A stretch of 64,000 nt of DNA from Pelotomaculum terephthalicicum JT (GTDB lineage: Bacteria > Bacillota > Desulfotomaculia > Desulfotomaculales > Pelotomaculaceae). The translations under genes were made by a program, and so were the position numbers. This document shows positions 50,001-58,011 of this stretch, piece by piece (within the stretch, counting starts at the first letter, position 1; every line of letters starts with the position of its first letter). The stretch lies in assembly GCF_022410535.1 (NCBI RefSeq), contig NZ_JAKNBL010000014.1, positions 1-64,000 on the forward strand, given 5' to 3'. The notes below the pieces were generated by a model, which was not told where the DNA came from, did not search any database, and worked only from the letters and a program-made list of their open reading frames with translations.

Positions 50001-50180
50001 TATCGAAATCCGGGCCGGGAATTGTTCCACGGCGATCACTCCGCTTTCACTGGCCAGGCTGTCTATGGGGGAAGCGATATTGATGGCAATGTCGCTCTCC
50101 GACAGGGCGAAGGCTTGTGCCGACATCAACAGGCAGCAGACCAGCACAAGCGGAATGGCAAGGATGAACTTTTTAATCAT
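47049..50180 (-). CDS. Large secreted CARDB-domain protein of the pilus operon
   Basis: A 1,043-residue exported protein: signal peptide MIKKFILAIPLVLVCCLLMS with cleavage after AQAFA, an N-terminal beta-rich domain of about 300 residues, then four CARDB-like immunoglobulin modules (about 347, 490, 643 and 747) whose strands share phrases such as LSNNTAV, MGNNRAA and NNNTATAVI. Two linkers are repetitive Asp-Asn-Pro runs. No LPxTG motif or surface-layer domain is visible, so it may be bound by the pilus assembly or secreted. It may act as a stalk or adhesin of the pilus, or fix mating partners. AAGGAGG precedes the ATG. Confidence 0.8.
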   Translation of the reverse strand: MIKKFILAIPLVLVCCLLMSAQAFALSESDIAINIASPIDSLASESGVIAVEQFPARISINTTAKTGSLTEVRLEYGGQSQAITPNYTLTIENKEACGPCTVTAQTDKGAVLVVTANVVFQVPATYDTRYRTIGMNVKEIYEGETLLKAFPEPQRIDLVSANTVADHEQERIAAWINRCDGGTYTLKGSLVVEIYGYASGRLYGTYDTDTDFEPLTTRYGWTAKTLIAFETMRDTVLSYQAPVKIDVEATWCDESKQEIFGKLTAQDKGIPELLYPYQTTSVTFHKDDIKLSRNFIYCGLEWDYTPETAEYTDGESETQTEITQKIHYQIPAANFYFKFKACDGNDLSVAIRAPATVNRGDNYSFTVIYMNSGSSPAYDVPLKGTVDGVTIEEIPVTQDFPANTSKAHEVKRTADTAADEIRLWAHIGVPEGFHDGNLNNNTATAVIRIVDPAPESTPGNNDTPDEPDTPDNPDNPDNPSDEPPGLKESCDLSAAILAPPTVYEYEKYAYTVSFTNHSGRELNAVPLAVKSDENTLVQIPQTAAFQPGETKSFTIEGTAGKAGEIYHLWANVQAPEGFIDRNLSNNTAVSSITVVARPAGSPDNPHNPPDPDNPDNPEEPDNPDDPNNPNNPDNPDNLLCDVWVNLSSPPIAYQQEEYSFTVYFANSTGKALTDVYLNAAIDGQTVPAVPATANFGAYEKKSYLVTGTAGEKGTTIRLAAQVSPPTDYTDANMGNNRAAAEIMVLERPYDLDVQRITPDQYKENQSVITTIKVSNKGSLDFTPGQKVSVLFEIPELSLKKRVDAVVMEQNTWNTVSVKWDTPHVQADKGVTLIATINPDEVLDNETSTSNNTYTQQAVIKNVTYTEPEESRTLPDPPQRSEQPRVTWWEQRYENGQFVWRQFYAELKVTAALDYETKSRGYLKSGYGYAIRVTATVDTNYDRPELITAPQTAEVYLPEHRYETAIPLEKEGGQFVFRENPTSPFLYRKQYVPIWFPDDKDYIVQLLVTDAHTPGGTLSKWITGGALKIYVVDSMYDDDVTTGN

Positions 50181-50661
50181 GGGAACCTCCTTCCTCAATG
50201 CGGATGTTGACGCTGGATATGGTAAAGGGAAGCCGGATCGTGCCGCTCAGAAAGTTAAAAACGCTGCGGGTTTTCAGCGCCCCGGTCAGCGTCAGGCAGG
50301 GGGGGCTGTCGGTGGCGTCGATGCGCTCAACTTCAAGCTGGTAAACCCACTGATTTCCGGCATACTTGTTTAGTCCAGAATCCAGCCCCATATTTTCGTA
50401 GAAATAGGCGTATAGCGTCTCTTCGGCCAGGGCGCTGTCCATCCGGGAATAGCCGTCCCTGCGGTAATCGTCCCGCATGGCGTATTCCACGGAGCTGTTT
50501 ACGCCCCGTTGAATGACATACTCCGCTTGCTGGTAGAGACTTTCTATACGGAAATATTCGCTTAGGATCACGGCAAGGGTCAAAATGAAAAAGACGAGGA
50601 TCAGGATAAACAAAAAAACGTCGCCCTTCCGGTTGTTCATCATTCGCTTGAAATGGCCCAC
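50173..50661 (-). CDS. TadE/TadG-like pseudopilin
   Basis: A 162-residue protein with an N-terminal membrane helix (KGDVFLFILILVFFILTLAV) after a short positive segment, then a soluble pilus-assembly domain (ESLYQQAEYVIQRGVNSSVE, YAYFYENMGLDSGLNKYAGN). The shape is that of TadE/TadF/TadG minor pilins that prime Flp pili. The GTG start at 50661 follows AAAGGAG. It overlaps the CARDB gene by 8 nt. Confidence 0.75.
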   Translation of the reverse strand: MGHFKRMMNNRKGDVFLFILILVFFILTLAVILSEYFRIESLYQQAEYVIQRGVNSSVEYAMRDDYRRDGYSRMDSALAEETLYAYFYENMGLDSGLNKYAGNQWVYQLEVERIDATDSPPCLTLTGALKTRSVFNFLSGTIRLPFTISSVNIRIEEGGSHD

Positions 50662-50682
50662 GGCTTTTCTCCTTTCCAGCGA

Positions 50683-51171
50683 TTATTCGGGCAGCTTCCA
50701 GTATTTTTCCGACATGCCTGCGATACTTACGCGCATGGGAATATGGATTTGAACGGGGGCCGTAAAGGACGGCCTGAAAAGGGTAAAGGCGTAGCTGTAT
50801 TCCATTGTGATGGTGAAAGTGTCCCTTAACTGGATTTTTTGGTTTTGCTCGTCGCAATACGCCACGTCCTCGACGGTCATTTCCGGCGACAGGCCGGTTT
50901 GCTGCTTCAACCGATAAAACACGTCATAGGCAGCGTCGGCTACCTGGCCTTCCAGCTCAACCACACGCACAACGCGGCGGCACATGTGATTTAAATTCAA
51001 ATAGGTCGTGAAAACGCCCAAAAAACTGATCACCGTGGCCATGAGCGTAATCACCACCAGCGTTTTGATGATTAAATCGACATAACTGCTGCCTTTTTTG
51101 TTCAAAAGCAGCTTTGGAAAAGGCCGGGGGAGAGAAGCTCTCCCCCCCATGCCCCGGTGCCGGTTGCTCAT
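50683..51171 (-). CDS. DUF4320-family pilus protein
   Basis: A 162-residue protein, DUF4320 type: a charged leader, then NKKGSSYVDLIIKTLVVITL, a membrane helix, MATVISFLGVFTTYLNLNHM and a soluble C-terminal part (ELEGQVADAAYDVFYRLKQQ). It resembles TadE-like pseudopilins with an N-terminal helix. The ATG at 51171 (site GGGAGGTG) is chosen over the ATG at 51219 that overlaps the pilin stop. Predicted part of the pilus tip or base. Confidence 0.78.
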   Translation of the reverse strand: MSNRHRGMGGRASLPRPFPKLLLNKKGSSYVDLIIKTLVVITLMATVISFLGVFTTYLNLNHMCRRVVRVVELEGQVADAAYDVFYRLKQQTGLSPEMTVEDVAYCDEQNQKIQLRDTFTITMEYSYAFTLFRPSFTAPVQIHIPMRVSIAGMSEKYWKLPE

Positions 51172-51218
51172 TGGTCTTGCACCTCCCGCGTCTGCGGATA
51201 TGCTTTTTGCGGTTTTCA

Positions 51219-51431
51219 TCAGTTTAATAGGTTGGTAATTTTGGTGACGATGCTGTTCCAAATTTGCGTGATAGAGCCTTGATAGAGGGTCATAAAGACC
51301 GCGCCCACGACCACGACAATGAGCACCACGATGAGCCAGCCGGTCATTTGGTCCCCGGACGGGTTTGCCAGTACGTTTCGGGCTTTCAGGCCCACCATTC
51401 TGATTTTGTTTTTCAAAGTAGTCATCATCAT
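51219..51431 (-). CDS. Flp-like major pilin, copy A
   Basis: A 70-residue prepilin: basic leader with a Gly before the cleavage site (NPSGDQMTGW), then one long hydrophobic helix (LIVVLIVVVVGAVFMTLYQG) and a polar tail, similar to DUF6133/Flp proteins. The site is GD-QMTGW rather than the classic G-x-T-A-I-E-Y. Its sister gene at 51510 is about 70% identical, a recent duplication. Translation site GGAGG precedes the ATG at 51431. Confidence 0.8.
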   Translation of the reverse strand: MMMTTLKNKIRMVGLKARNVLANPSGDQMTGWLIVVLIVVVVGAVFMTLYQGSITQIWNSIVTKITNLLN

Positions 51432-51509
51432 AAATACCTCCGTTTGTTTTTAGATTTGGTTGGAAAGGGGAAGCGATACTTCCCCTGCACCGCTGCCTTT
51501 TGGCTGCAA

Positions 51510-51707
51510 TTAGTTCAAAAGGCCGGTGATTTTGTCCACGATGCTGTTCCAAATGTCGGTGATGGAGCCCTGATACAGGGTCATGAATATTGCGCCTACC
51601 ACCACGACAACCAGCACCACAATCAGCCAGCCGGTCATTTGGTCGCCGTCGCGCTTTGCCAGCACGTTTCCGGCTTTCACCAGAGCGGTTGCCATCCTTT
51701 TTCTCAT
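51510..51707 (-). CDS. Flp-like major pilin, copy B
   Basis: A 65-residue prepilin (MRKRMATALVKAGNVLAKRD, then GDQMTGWLIVVLVVVVVGAI, MTLYQGSITDIWNSIV). Same architecture as copy A; both would be cut by the TadV-like peptidase and polymerised by CpaF. AAGGAGG precedes the ATG. Confidence 0.8.
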   Translation of the reverse strand: MRKRMATALVKAGNVLAKRDGDQMTGWLIVVLVVVVVGAIFMTLYQGSITDIWNSIVDKITGLLN

Positions 51708-51815
51708 GGATTTTCCTCCTTTCTTCGGTAATGAGGGGGTCCGCGGCTTTTTGTTTTACATGCTCTACCTCCTGAAAACGGCTTATTTGAAAGGGGTTTT
51801 CCCCGTTTCAGCGCA

Positions 51816-52721
51816 CTAAAAGAGGCCCCCCATTGATCTGGTCATGTGGGAGCCGATGACGTAGAGCAGGGTAGCCAGGGTCACGGCCACTAGAGGGATG
51901 GATGCGATTTTGACCCGGCGGGGCAGCAGATTCAGTTTTGTCTTGAGGGCTTCCCTGGCTTTGATGTCCATGTCCCGGGCGAGATAGGCCAAGGCGTCCC
52001 CTTGACGTTCTCCTCGGTGCAGCCCGATGAGGGCGTTGACGAGAAAGGAAATATCGGTCAGGCCGAGGCGTGTGTTGAAGTTGCGCAACGCGGCTTCAAT
52101 GCTGATGGATTTCATCTCCAGGACCAGGATGGAGATGTCGTCATAGAACACATCGCTGGCAACGCGCAGGTAATCTTCAAAGATTTGCACCAGGTCTGCC
52201 TGGACGGCGGTTTTTTGATTGCCCTCCCGCATGTCGTCCAGTTTGTACAGGATGGAACGGATAAAACCCGGCATTTCCATTTCAATGCGCTTCTTTTTCG
52301 CTTTCAGTTGGTCTTTCAGGTCGGACGTGAAATGAAAATAGACGACCACCGCAAAAATGACAATGATCGGGGTAAGGCTTGCCGCGCCGATGAGCAAAAG
52401 CGGAATCAGGAGCAGCAGGGTGAAGGCGGCGCAGATAAGCGCCCTGGCTTGGTATTCCTGGGGTGTGAGGGCCAGCCCGCCGCGCCGCAGCATGGAGAGC
52501 ATCCTTGCCTCCTGTACGAGATCGAGCCGGATCAGCCGGGCAACCGGCTTGACCAGGGGCATGACAAAGCGGTTCAGCAGCCGTCTGCCCGGTTTCTCTT
52601 TTTGGGTCCGCAAATTTCTCAGGTTTTTCTTCATGCTGGCCCTGGGGATTTGCCAAAGCTCCCGGCACATAAAAAATCCTGCCGTAAGCAGCAGGATGAA
52701 AACGACAATTTGGTAAAACAA
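51816..52721 (-). CDS. TadC-like inner membrane pilus protein
   Basis: A 301-residue T2SS-F-like protein: an N-terminal membrane helix (FYQIVVFILLLTAGFFM), a cytoplasmic domain (RGGLALTPQEYQARALICAA), a pair of central helices, a second cytoplasmic helical bundle, and a C-terminal helix (IPLVAVTLATLLYVIGSHM). The platform for pilin polymerisation. The start is TTG at 52721 after AAAGGAGGTGTACCG; the longer frame into 52811 lacks this site. It lies directly after TadB. Confidence 0.8.
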   Translation of the reverse strand: MFYQIVVFILLLTAGFFMCRELWQIPRASMKKNLRNLRTQKEKPGRRLLNRFVMPLVKPVARLIRLDLVQEARMLSMLRRGGLALTPQEYQARALICAAFTLLLLIPLLLIGAASLTPIIVIFAVVVYFHFTSDLKDQLKAKKKRIEMEMPGFIRSILYKLDDMREGNQKTAVQADLVQIFEDYLRVASDVFYDDISILVLEMKSISIEAALRNFNTRLGLTDISFLVNALIGLHRGERQGDALAYLARDMDIKAREALKTKLNLLPRRVKIASIPLVAVTLATLLYVIGSHMTRSMGGLF

Positions 52722-52737
52722 CGGTACACCTCCTTTG

Positions 52738-53652
52738 CTATCGGTTGGCCGGTTTCGTCGCCCGCAGCACGTAAAAGGCCGTGCCAAGGGCGGCCAACAG
52801 CATGAAGACAACCAGCAGCTTGCCGACGGCGGTGGTGGTCAGAATGGAAAACCATTCGGCGTTGGAGAAACGCATGAGGGGAATCACACTGAACATCAGG
52901 CCCGCCGTCAATAAATAGTCCCGCCAGACGCGCACCATCATGCCGTCGCTCTCCACCTGCATGGACTTGGCGTCGTTCATGGCCTTTACCACCGGGAACA
53001 GGGCGAACTTCAATCGCCGGTCGTAATGGCACAGGATAAGTATTTTGGTCCACTCGGCGAAATAGCGGTTGCGTATCTTGGCCGCCAGACGGTACAGCCC
53101 GTGTTCGATGTTGGGATTGATGTATTTTATTTCCGAAACAAACTCGTCAAAGGGTGTGACGGTTCTCAGATGGGGCGGAAGGTAACGGTTTTTTTCTTCA
53201 ACGTACAGCTCGATTGCCTTGACAACATCGTCGCAGGAGGCATAGGCGTTGGTGATGACAGACATGGTATTCTCCAAACCTTCTATTTCCTCACGCGCCA
53301 CCGTTGCGCTTTTTACGGTCAGGTAGATGTAGGGGGCGGGAAGCAGACATCCCGCCGCTACCGCTGCCAGGTCGATGCTGTTAAACAGCATTATTCCGGC
53401 CAGAAAACCACCTGCCGCCGCCGCCAGCATCATTATGAGAAATTTCTTCCGCGTGCAGCGGGTCTGGCGGAACAGGGTTTGCAAGCGGATGGCGATCCGC
53501 TCGGCGGTTTTCAGCTTTGCGCCTGCCAGATAGAGGCGGCGTTTTTTCAGCGGGTTCTGCTCCACCGCAAAAGGGTTCAGCTTTAATAGAAGGAACAGGG
53601 CAAGGCTTACAAGTAAAAACACAAGCATAAGGGATGTATGAATGGGGCTCAT
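52738..53652 (-). CDS. TadB-like inner membrane pilus protein
   Basis: A 304-residue T2SS-F-like protein: N-terminal helix (SLMLVFLLVSLALFLLL), a cytoplasmic domain, two central helices (FLIMMLAAAAGGFLAGIMLF), a large cytoplasmic domain and a C-terminal helix (LLVVFMLLAALGTAFYVL). Paired with TadC. The ATG at 53652 overlaps the CpaF stop by 4 nt; GGAGGG lies upstream. Confidence 0.82.
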   Translation of the reverse strand: MSPIHTSLMLVFLLVSLALFLLLKLNPFAVEQNPLKKRRLYLAGAKLKTAERIAIRLQTLFRQTRCTRKKFLIMMLAAAAGGFLAGIMLFNSIDLAAVAAGCLLPAPYIYLTVKSATVAREEIEGLENTMSVITNAYASCDDVVKAIELYVEEKNRYLPPHLRTVTPFDEFVSEIKYINPNIEHGLYRLAAKIRNRYFAEWTKILILCHYDRRLKFALFPVVKAMNDAKSMQVESDGMMVRVWRDYLLTAGLMFSVIPLMRFSNAEWFSILTTTAVGKLLVVFMLLAALGTAFYVLRATKPANR

Positions 53653-55043
53653 GCGGCAGGCCCTCCTTCCGCAAAACGGCCGATTTCCTTTTGCGGGACG
53701 CCGCCCACCAAGAGCTTTTCGGCCAGCGCCGGGGAGATGTTTCCCAAACGCTGGTGGCTCCCCGCTACTTTGGTAATTCTCCCGGATTTGTCATGCTCAT
53801 AGTGGTCCACCGCATAGCGGTAAAGGGTGGTGCCGGTAACTTCGCCGTTCTGCACGCCGGTGGCTTCAAAAATCTCCATGTATTTGCGGGATTTGTCCGG
53901 GAGCTGCCGTTTGAAAACCATAATCGGAAACGCTTCAACTATATTGCGCAGCAATCGTTCCTCCGACAGGGAGGTCCCTGCTTCCAGGCACATGGTCAGG
54001 ATGCGGTCGTAAGCGGATCTGGCGCTGTTGGCATGCAGGGTGCTGACAATGGTGTGCCCCGTCCGCCCGGCCTCCTGTACGGTCAAGGCCTCCGCGCCGC
54101 GCATTTCCGCCGGGACAAGTATTTCCGGGTGCAGTCGTAACGAGAGTTTTAATAAGTCCAGCATGGTGACGGGATTCGGCGCTTCTTTTGTCAAAAGGTG
54201 AATCACGTCATTTGTCATGATGCCGTTTTCATCATACTTTGCCAGGGATAATTCCCGCGTGTCCTCGATGGTGACGATGCGCTTCTCGGGAGCCACGGTG
54301 CTGAGGATGTAGCCCATGTCCGCCGTTTTACCGCTGCCGGTGGCTCCGGCAATGGCTATGGAAACGCCATTGTTGACGCAAATAGTCAGAAAGTCCAATT
54401 CCTCCGCCGTCGCCGTCCCCCAGCGAATCAGGTTCTGCCTGGTGATGAAAGATGGCTTTTGCTTGCGGATGGAGGCGACGCCCCCGGCATTCGCGTCAAC
54501 GCAAGGCTCTATTGCCCCTGACATCCTGACGCCCCGTGAAATATAACTGTCCCCGACAGGCTTGGAGCCGTCCAGGATTACGCCGCCAAACCTGCTCATT
54601 TTCCTGACGATGTTGGCGCAGGCTTCCGGACTGCCGAAGGTTTCCGGCAGGCGCACCTTTTTGTCCTTGTACTGCACCCAGACGCCGCTATAGCCGTTGA
54701 CGTTGATCTCCTCAGTATCGGCGTCCTGCAAATAGGGGGATAAAAGCCCCATAAAGGCCATATCGTTATATACCGCGTCCACCAGCTCGGAAATGTTCCG
54801 CACGTCCTTGGCTACCAGTTGTTCGCTGGCTAAGTAGCGCATAATCAGGTCCTTAAGTTTGGCTTCAGCTTCTTGGGAGTACAGGACCTGGGCCAGCTCC
54901 GTGGAATGGTTTTGGGCAATAATGCGCTGCAGTCTGTCCAAGATTTCACCGTAGTCCCGCGCTTCCAGGCCGCTTTCCTCAGTGGCGGAACGCCGCTTAT
55001 TGGCGCGGTAGATCAGGTCATGGATGGAAAATCGGCTGTTCAT
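53649..55043 (-). CDS. CpaF/TadA pilus assembly ATPase
   Basis: A 464-residue hexameric secretion ATPase: N-terminal domain, Walker A AGATGSGKTAD at about 229-239, Walker B-like ILVPAEMRGAEAL near 310, and the His-box HTIVSTLHAN near 330 that marks the TadA/VirB11-like (GspE) family. It powers assembly of the Flp-like fibre. ATG at 55043 (GAGGTGG upstream), overlapping CpaE by 4 nt. Confidence 0.92.
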   Translation of the reverse strand: MNSRFSIHDLIYRANKRRSATEESGLEARDYGEILDRLQRIIAQNHSTELAQVLYSQEAEAKLKDLIMRYLASEQLVAKDVRNISELVDAVYNDMAFMGLLSPYLQDADTEEINVNGYSGVWVQYKDKKVRLPETFGSPEACANIVRKMSRFGGVILDGSKPVGDSYISRGVRMSGAIEPCVDANAGGVASIRKQKPSFITRQNLIRWGTATAEELDFLTICVNNGVSIAIAGATGSGKTADMGYILSTVAPEKRIVTIEDTRELSLAKYDENGIMTNDVIHLLTKEAPNPVTMLDLLKLSLRLHPEILVPAEMRGAEALTVQEAGRTGHTIVSTLHANSARSAYDRILTMCLEAGTSLSEERLLRNIVEAFPIMVFKRQLPDKSRKYMEIFEATGVQNGEVTGTTLYRYAVDHYEHDKSGRITKVAGSHQRLGNISPALAEKLLVGGVPQKEIGRFAEGGPAA

Positions 55044-55777
55044 GGCTTGCCACCTCCGCAGATTCTGTCGGCAATCTGTTCCAACACCTTGCCGTAATAC
55101 CGGCAGGCCCGGTCGCGGTGGAAATACAAGGGCGTTCCGGCGTTTTGCAGCTCGCTTGCCCGCTTAACGTAAGTCAGCTCAAAGGGAAAGGAAAGCCCGG
55201 TCATCTCCCGGTAGGTCTGATCATCGAATTCACCGTCCGGAGCCAGCAGGATATGGATTTGCTTCTCCGCTATGTGCAGTTCCCGCACAAAATCGGAAAC
55301 GGATTGATGCCACATCTGCGCTGCAATGGAGGGGCGGTGCAGGGTGCAAACTGTTTCCGCCAGCCACAGGCCCACGCCCGACACCGGGTTTGTCAGTTCC
55401 GCGGCTCCGTCGATGACCAGAATGTCGAACGCTACGGACGCCGCGTTTATCATTTGTTCTACTTGCTCAAGGGTTACGGTGTCGCAGAGAAGCCCGGTAT
55501 AGCGGGTGGGCGCGGACAGGAAAAACAGGTTTTTGCTCTCCCCCGACTCCACGAATTTCTCCCCGATGTTGGGGTTGTCTTCGCTTAGCGCCCGGAACAG
55601 GCCCTTTTCCGGGGGAACGTTCTGGCCGAAGAAAATTTGCAGCTCTCCGAAGACCAAATTGGTGGAAATGAGGCCCACCAGACGGTCACGGGCGGAAAGG
55701 GCGCAGGCCAGGTTGGTGGCGAAGGTGCTTTTTCCGCTGTTGCTGCCGCCCCAGACGGCGATGATTTTACTGTTCAC
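55040..55777 (-). CDS. CpaE/TadZ-like ParA-family ATPase
   Basis: A 245-residue deviant ParA/MinD-type protein: Walker A GGSNSGKST at 10-18 (usually K-G-G-x-G-K-T), then DILVIDGAAELTNP for the Walker B. It probably positions the pilus machine, as TadZ does. The start is GTG at 55777. It overlaps CpaB by 11 nt and CpaF by 4 nt. Confidence 0.8.
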   Translation of the reverse strand: MNSKIIAVWGGSNSGKSTFATNLACALSARDRLVGLISTNLVFGELQIFFGQNVPPEKGLFRALSEDNPNIGEKFVESGESKNLFFLSAPTRYTGLLCDTVTLEQVEQMINAASVAFDILVIDGAAELTNPVSGVGLWLAETVCTLHRPSIAAQMWHQSVSDFVRELHIAEKQIHILLAPDGEFDDQTYREMTGLSFPFELTYVKRASELQNAGTPLYFHRDRACRYYGKVLEQIADRICGGGKP

Positions 55778-56480
55778 GGCTCACACCCCGTTTCTCAAAG
55801 ATCAAATGCAGCTTGCCGGTGTATTCGGCCTGGATGAGCCTTTCCGCTTGCGCTTCGGTGACAATCAGTGTCACAGCTTTCACGATGGGGTCGCTTGTGG
55901 AGGACTGGCTTTCGGCCTGCTGCTTCCGAACCTGGGCGGCGTCCTGGGCGCGGGCGTTCTCCACGCTGTAAACCTCCAGTCCCTTTAATTCGGGATAGAT
56001 GATCACCTGCGGAGAGGCGCTTTGGCCGTCGGGCGATTTATCCGTAAACACGGCCACCGTCACGATGTCGCCGCTTCTCAGGTGGGAGGATAATCCCGCC
56101 GCGATGCTGGGCACGCTGATGGTGACCAAACGCTGATTGTTTGCGGCAACGCGGTCAAGCAACTCGCTGGCAATCGCTCCGCCGAGTTTTTGGGGAAACA
56201 AAAAATCCCCCTTTGTGATGTTGGTCTGCGCGATTTTTCCGATAATCAGGGACTTGTCATTCATGACATTTTCCGGCAGGCCATAGCTTCCGACTTCCAC
56301 TGAAACAAGGTGCTTGTCCTGGATTGCCGTCCCTGCCGGAATGTCCGCTGCCGCCCGCAACACTGCCACGGTCGCGTTTTTGCTTTCGTAAAAGCGAGGC
56401 AGGAGAAAAAACGAAACGCCCGCCGCCAGGATTAGGCAAAGGGCGCTTAAAAATATCCGATTCTTGAGTAGTTGCTTCAA
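55767..56480 (-). CDS. CpaB/RcpC-like SAF-domain pilus protein
   Basis: A 237-residue protein: membrane helix (IFLSALCLILAAGVSFFLLP), then a SAF domain (about 40-105, with ADIPAGTAIQDKHLV, KGDFLFPQKL) and a second half with LSSHLRSGDIVTVAVFTD. It is the first gene of the Tad-like operon and the usual partner of the pilus secretin or export apparatus; Gram-positive elements have it without secretin. TTG start at 56480, 10 nt after GGAAGGAGG. Confidence 0.85.
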   Translation of the reverse strand: MKQLLKNRIFLSALCLILAAGVSFFLLPRFYESKNATVAVLRAAADIPAGTAIQDKHLVSVEVGSYGLPENVMNDKSLIIGKIAQTNITKGDFLFPQKLGGAIASELLDRVAANNQRLVTISVPSIAAGLSSHLRSGDIVTVAVFTDKSPDGQSASPQVIIYPELKGLEVYSVENARAQDAAQVRKQQAESQSSTSDPIVKAVTLIVTEAQAERLIQAEYTGKLHLIFEKRGVSREQ

Positions 56481-56831
56481 GTTGTTCTGTTCCTCCTTCC
56501 GGAAATTTTAGATGGAGGACGGCTTTACCTTCCGAAAAAGAAGGCGGACGCCCGTCTGTTTTTCATTTTCCCGGCAGCCTGTCCATTGCTGCCGAGTGAT
56601 GGTTTATCGTCCATGAGGATGCGCCGGAACAGGGTTCGGAACACCCTGTGGCTGTTCGTTCTACCGCTTCATGCAAAGCCTATTTTGTGTATTACCTGCC
56701 AAAAGACAAGGATATTTTCTTTTTCGGCTGGTAGTTTTTAAGGAGCGAGGCATGGAGAAGGGCGAAGGAAGGCGGCGCTGTCTGCGTGTTTTATAAGCAG
56801 GCTGACTACCTCCTTAGTGTAAAATGGCACC
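56481..56831. other. Gene-poor stretch upstream of the Tad-like operon
   Basis: About 350 nt with no strong gene. A 29-codon minus-strand frame (about 56519-56608) has no ribosome binding site. AAGGAGG near 56812 lacks a start. It likely holds the operon promoter, which I could not pin down. Confidence 0.35.
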
Positions 56832-57005
56832 TTATTCCCTAAAAACAATACATCTTTCTTTGCCGCATTTCTCATGCTGCGTATCGTAATGAAGGCAATG
56901 CTTGCAATCCTGATCCGGCATAGTCTTTACGGGATCGTGTTCATGCCTCGGCTTCTCCTGCATCATGCGCTCATAGGCCCGCAACCGCCCTTCCGTAAAG
57001 TACAT
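56832..57005 (-). CDS. Small Cys-rich ICE protein
   Basis: A 57-residue protein: MYFTEGRLRAYERMMQEKPR, then DQDCKHCLHYDTQHEKCGKE and RCIVFRE. The C-x2-C...C-x4-C set suggests a zinc ribbon. Good site (AAAGGAGG, 7 nt) at 57005. Similar small genes follow parB in Tn1549-like elements; function unknown. Confidence 0.65.
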   Translation of the reverse strand: MYFTEGRLRAYERMMQEKPRHEHDPVKTMPDQDCKHCLHYDTQHEKCGKERCIVFRE

Positions 57006-57069
57006 CTAAGCGCCTCCTTTCCAAAGGGCATAAAAAATCGCTCTCCTTTAAGAGCGAAGCTGCCGCGTT

Positions 57070-58011
57070 TTAGCGTTCCTGTTCCCGCTGCCGCTTTTTG
57101 TACCAGCTTTCAAGAAGCTGAACGATTAGGTCCTCTTTCTGTTTTTCGGTAAAGTTACTAGGGAAAAAACGGTCGATGCGTTCCCGCCGAATATTGAATT
57201 TTTCCTTTTGATTGGGCTTTTCCTCGGTGAGAATGGAAAAGATGACATCCATGTTCAGCCTGCCGTCCTGACTGAGCTTTTTCATCCGCTGCGCCTGGGC
57301 CAAAGACGGGGTGCAGTCTTCCGATTGCATGGTTTCATAAAGCTCTTGCTGTTCCTTTTCGGTCAAATAGGAAAGCTCCACAGCAGGATTAAAGGCGATC
57401 TGCTTTTCGTCTACCATCTCAAGGATGGAGGGGAGCAAGGAGGTAAGGCGAATATGGCGGAAAATTTGATTTTTACTTTCGCCCATTTGTTCTGCTAAAA
57501 TTTCACTTGATTTTTTACCGTCTAACTTGTTCCCAAGTTGGGAACAAGTTAAATCTGTTCTTTGTCCCTGCCTGTTCATGGCTTCTAGCTTCATTTTATA
57601 TGCGAAGGCTTTTTCACTCGGCAGGATGCTTTCCCTTTGCAGATTGCTGTCAACCATGATGATTGTCGCGGCATCGTCATCCATTTCACGGACAATGCAG
57701 GGCATGGTTTCCTTGCCCGCAAGCTCGCTTGCCTTTTTGCGCCGGTGTCCGGCAACCATTTCATAGCCGCCGTCCGCTTTGGGCCGGACAAGGCCAGGGA
57801 CTAAAACGCCGTATTGCTTTACACTGTCTGCCATTTCCAGCATGGCTTCATCTGCTTTCACCTTAAAAGGGTGGTTGGGGAAATCGCTGATTTCCGACAT
57901 GGGAATATCCATCACCTTTTCGCGCTGCTGCTCGGCGCGGCTTTCCTCGGTGGTGAACAGGTCATCTACTGAGGCCAGCTTGATGCTGTCTCTTGCGCTG
58001 CTTTTCGTCAA
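57070..58011 (-). CDS. parB: ParB-type partition protein
   Basis: A 313-residue ParB/Spo0J-like protein: N-terminal CTP-binding nuclease-like domain (IPMSEISDFPNHPFKVKADE, then EMVAGHRRKKASELAGKET), a HTH (SSEILAEQMGESKNQIFRHI) and a C-terminal dimer domain. Keeps the element's circular form with ParA. TTG start at 58011, 9 nt after AAGGAGG; the gene overlaps parA by 50 nt. Ends with the tail REQER. It also shares the module layout of Noc-type regulators, so gene regulation is possible. Confidence 0.88.
   Translation of the reverse strand: MTKSSARDSIKLASVDDLFTTEESRAEQQREKVMDIPMSEISDFPNHPFKVKADEAMLEMADSVKQYGVLVPGLVRPKADGGYEMVAGHRRKKASELAGKETMPCIVREMDDDAATIIMVDSNLQRESILPSEKAFAYKMKLEAMNRQGQRTDLTCSQLGNKLDGKKSSEILAEQMGESKNQIFRHIRLTSLLPSILEMVDEKQIAFNPAVELSYLTEKEQQELYETMQSEDCTPSLAQAQRMKKLSQDGRLNMDVIFSILTEEKPNQKEKFNIRRERIDRFFPSNFTEKQKEDLIVQLLESWYKKRQREQER

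Noticed and set aside
56519-56608. 29-codon minus-strand frame before cpaB
   Set aside because: No ribosome binding site and no homology; kept only as a note in the intergenic entry.
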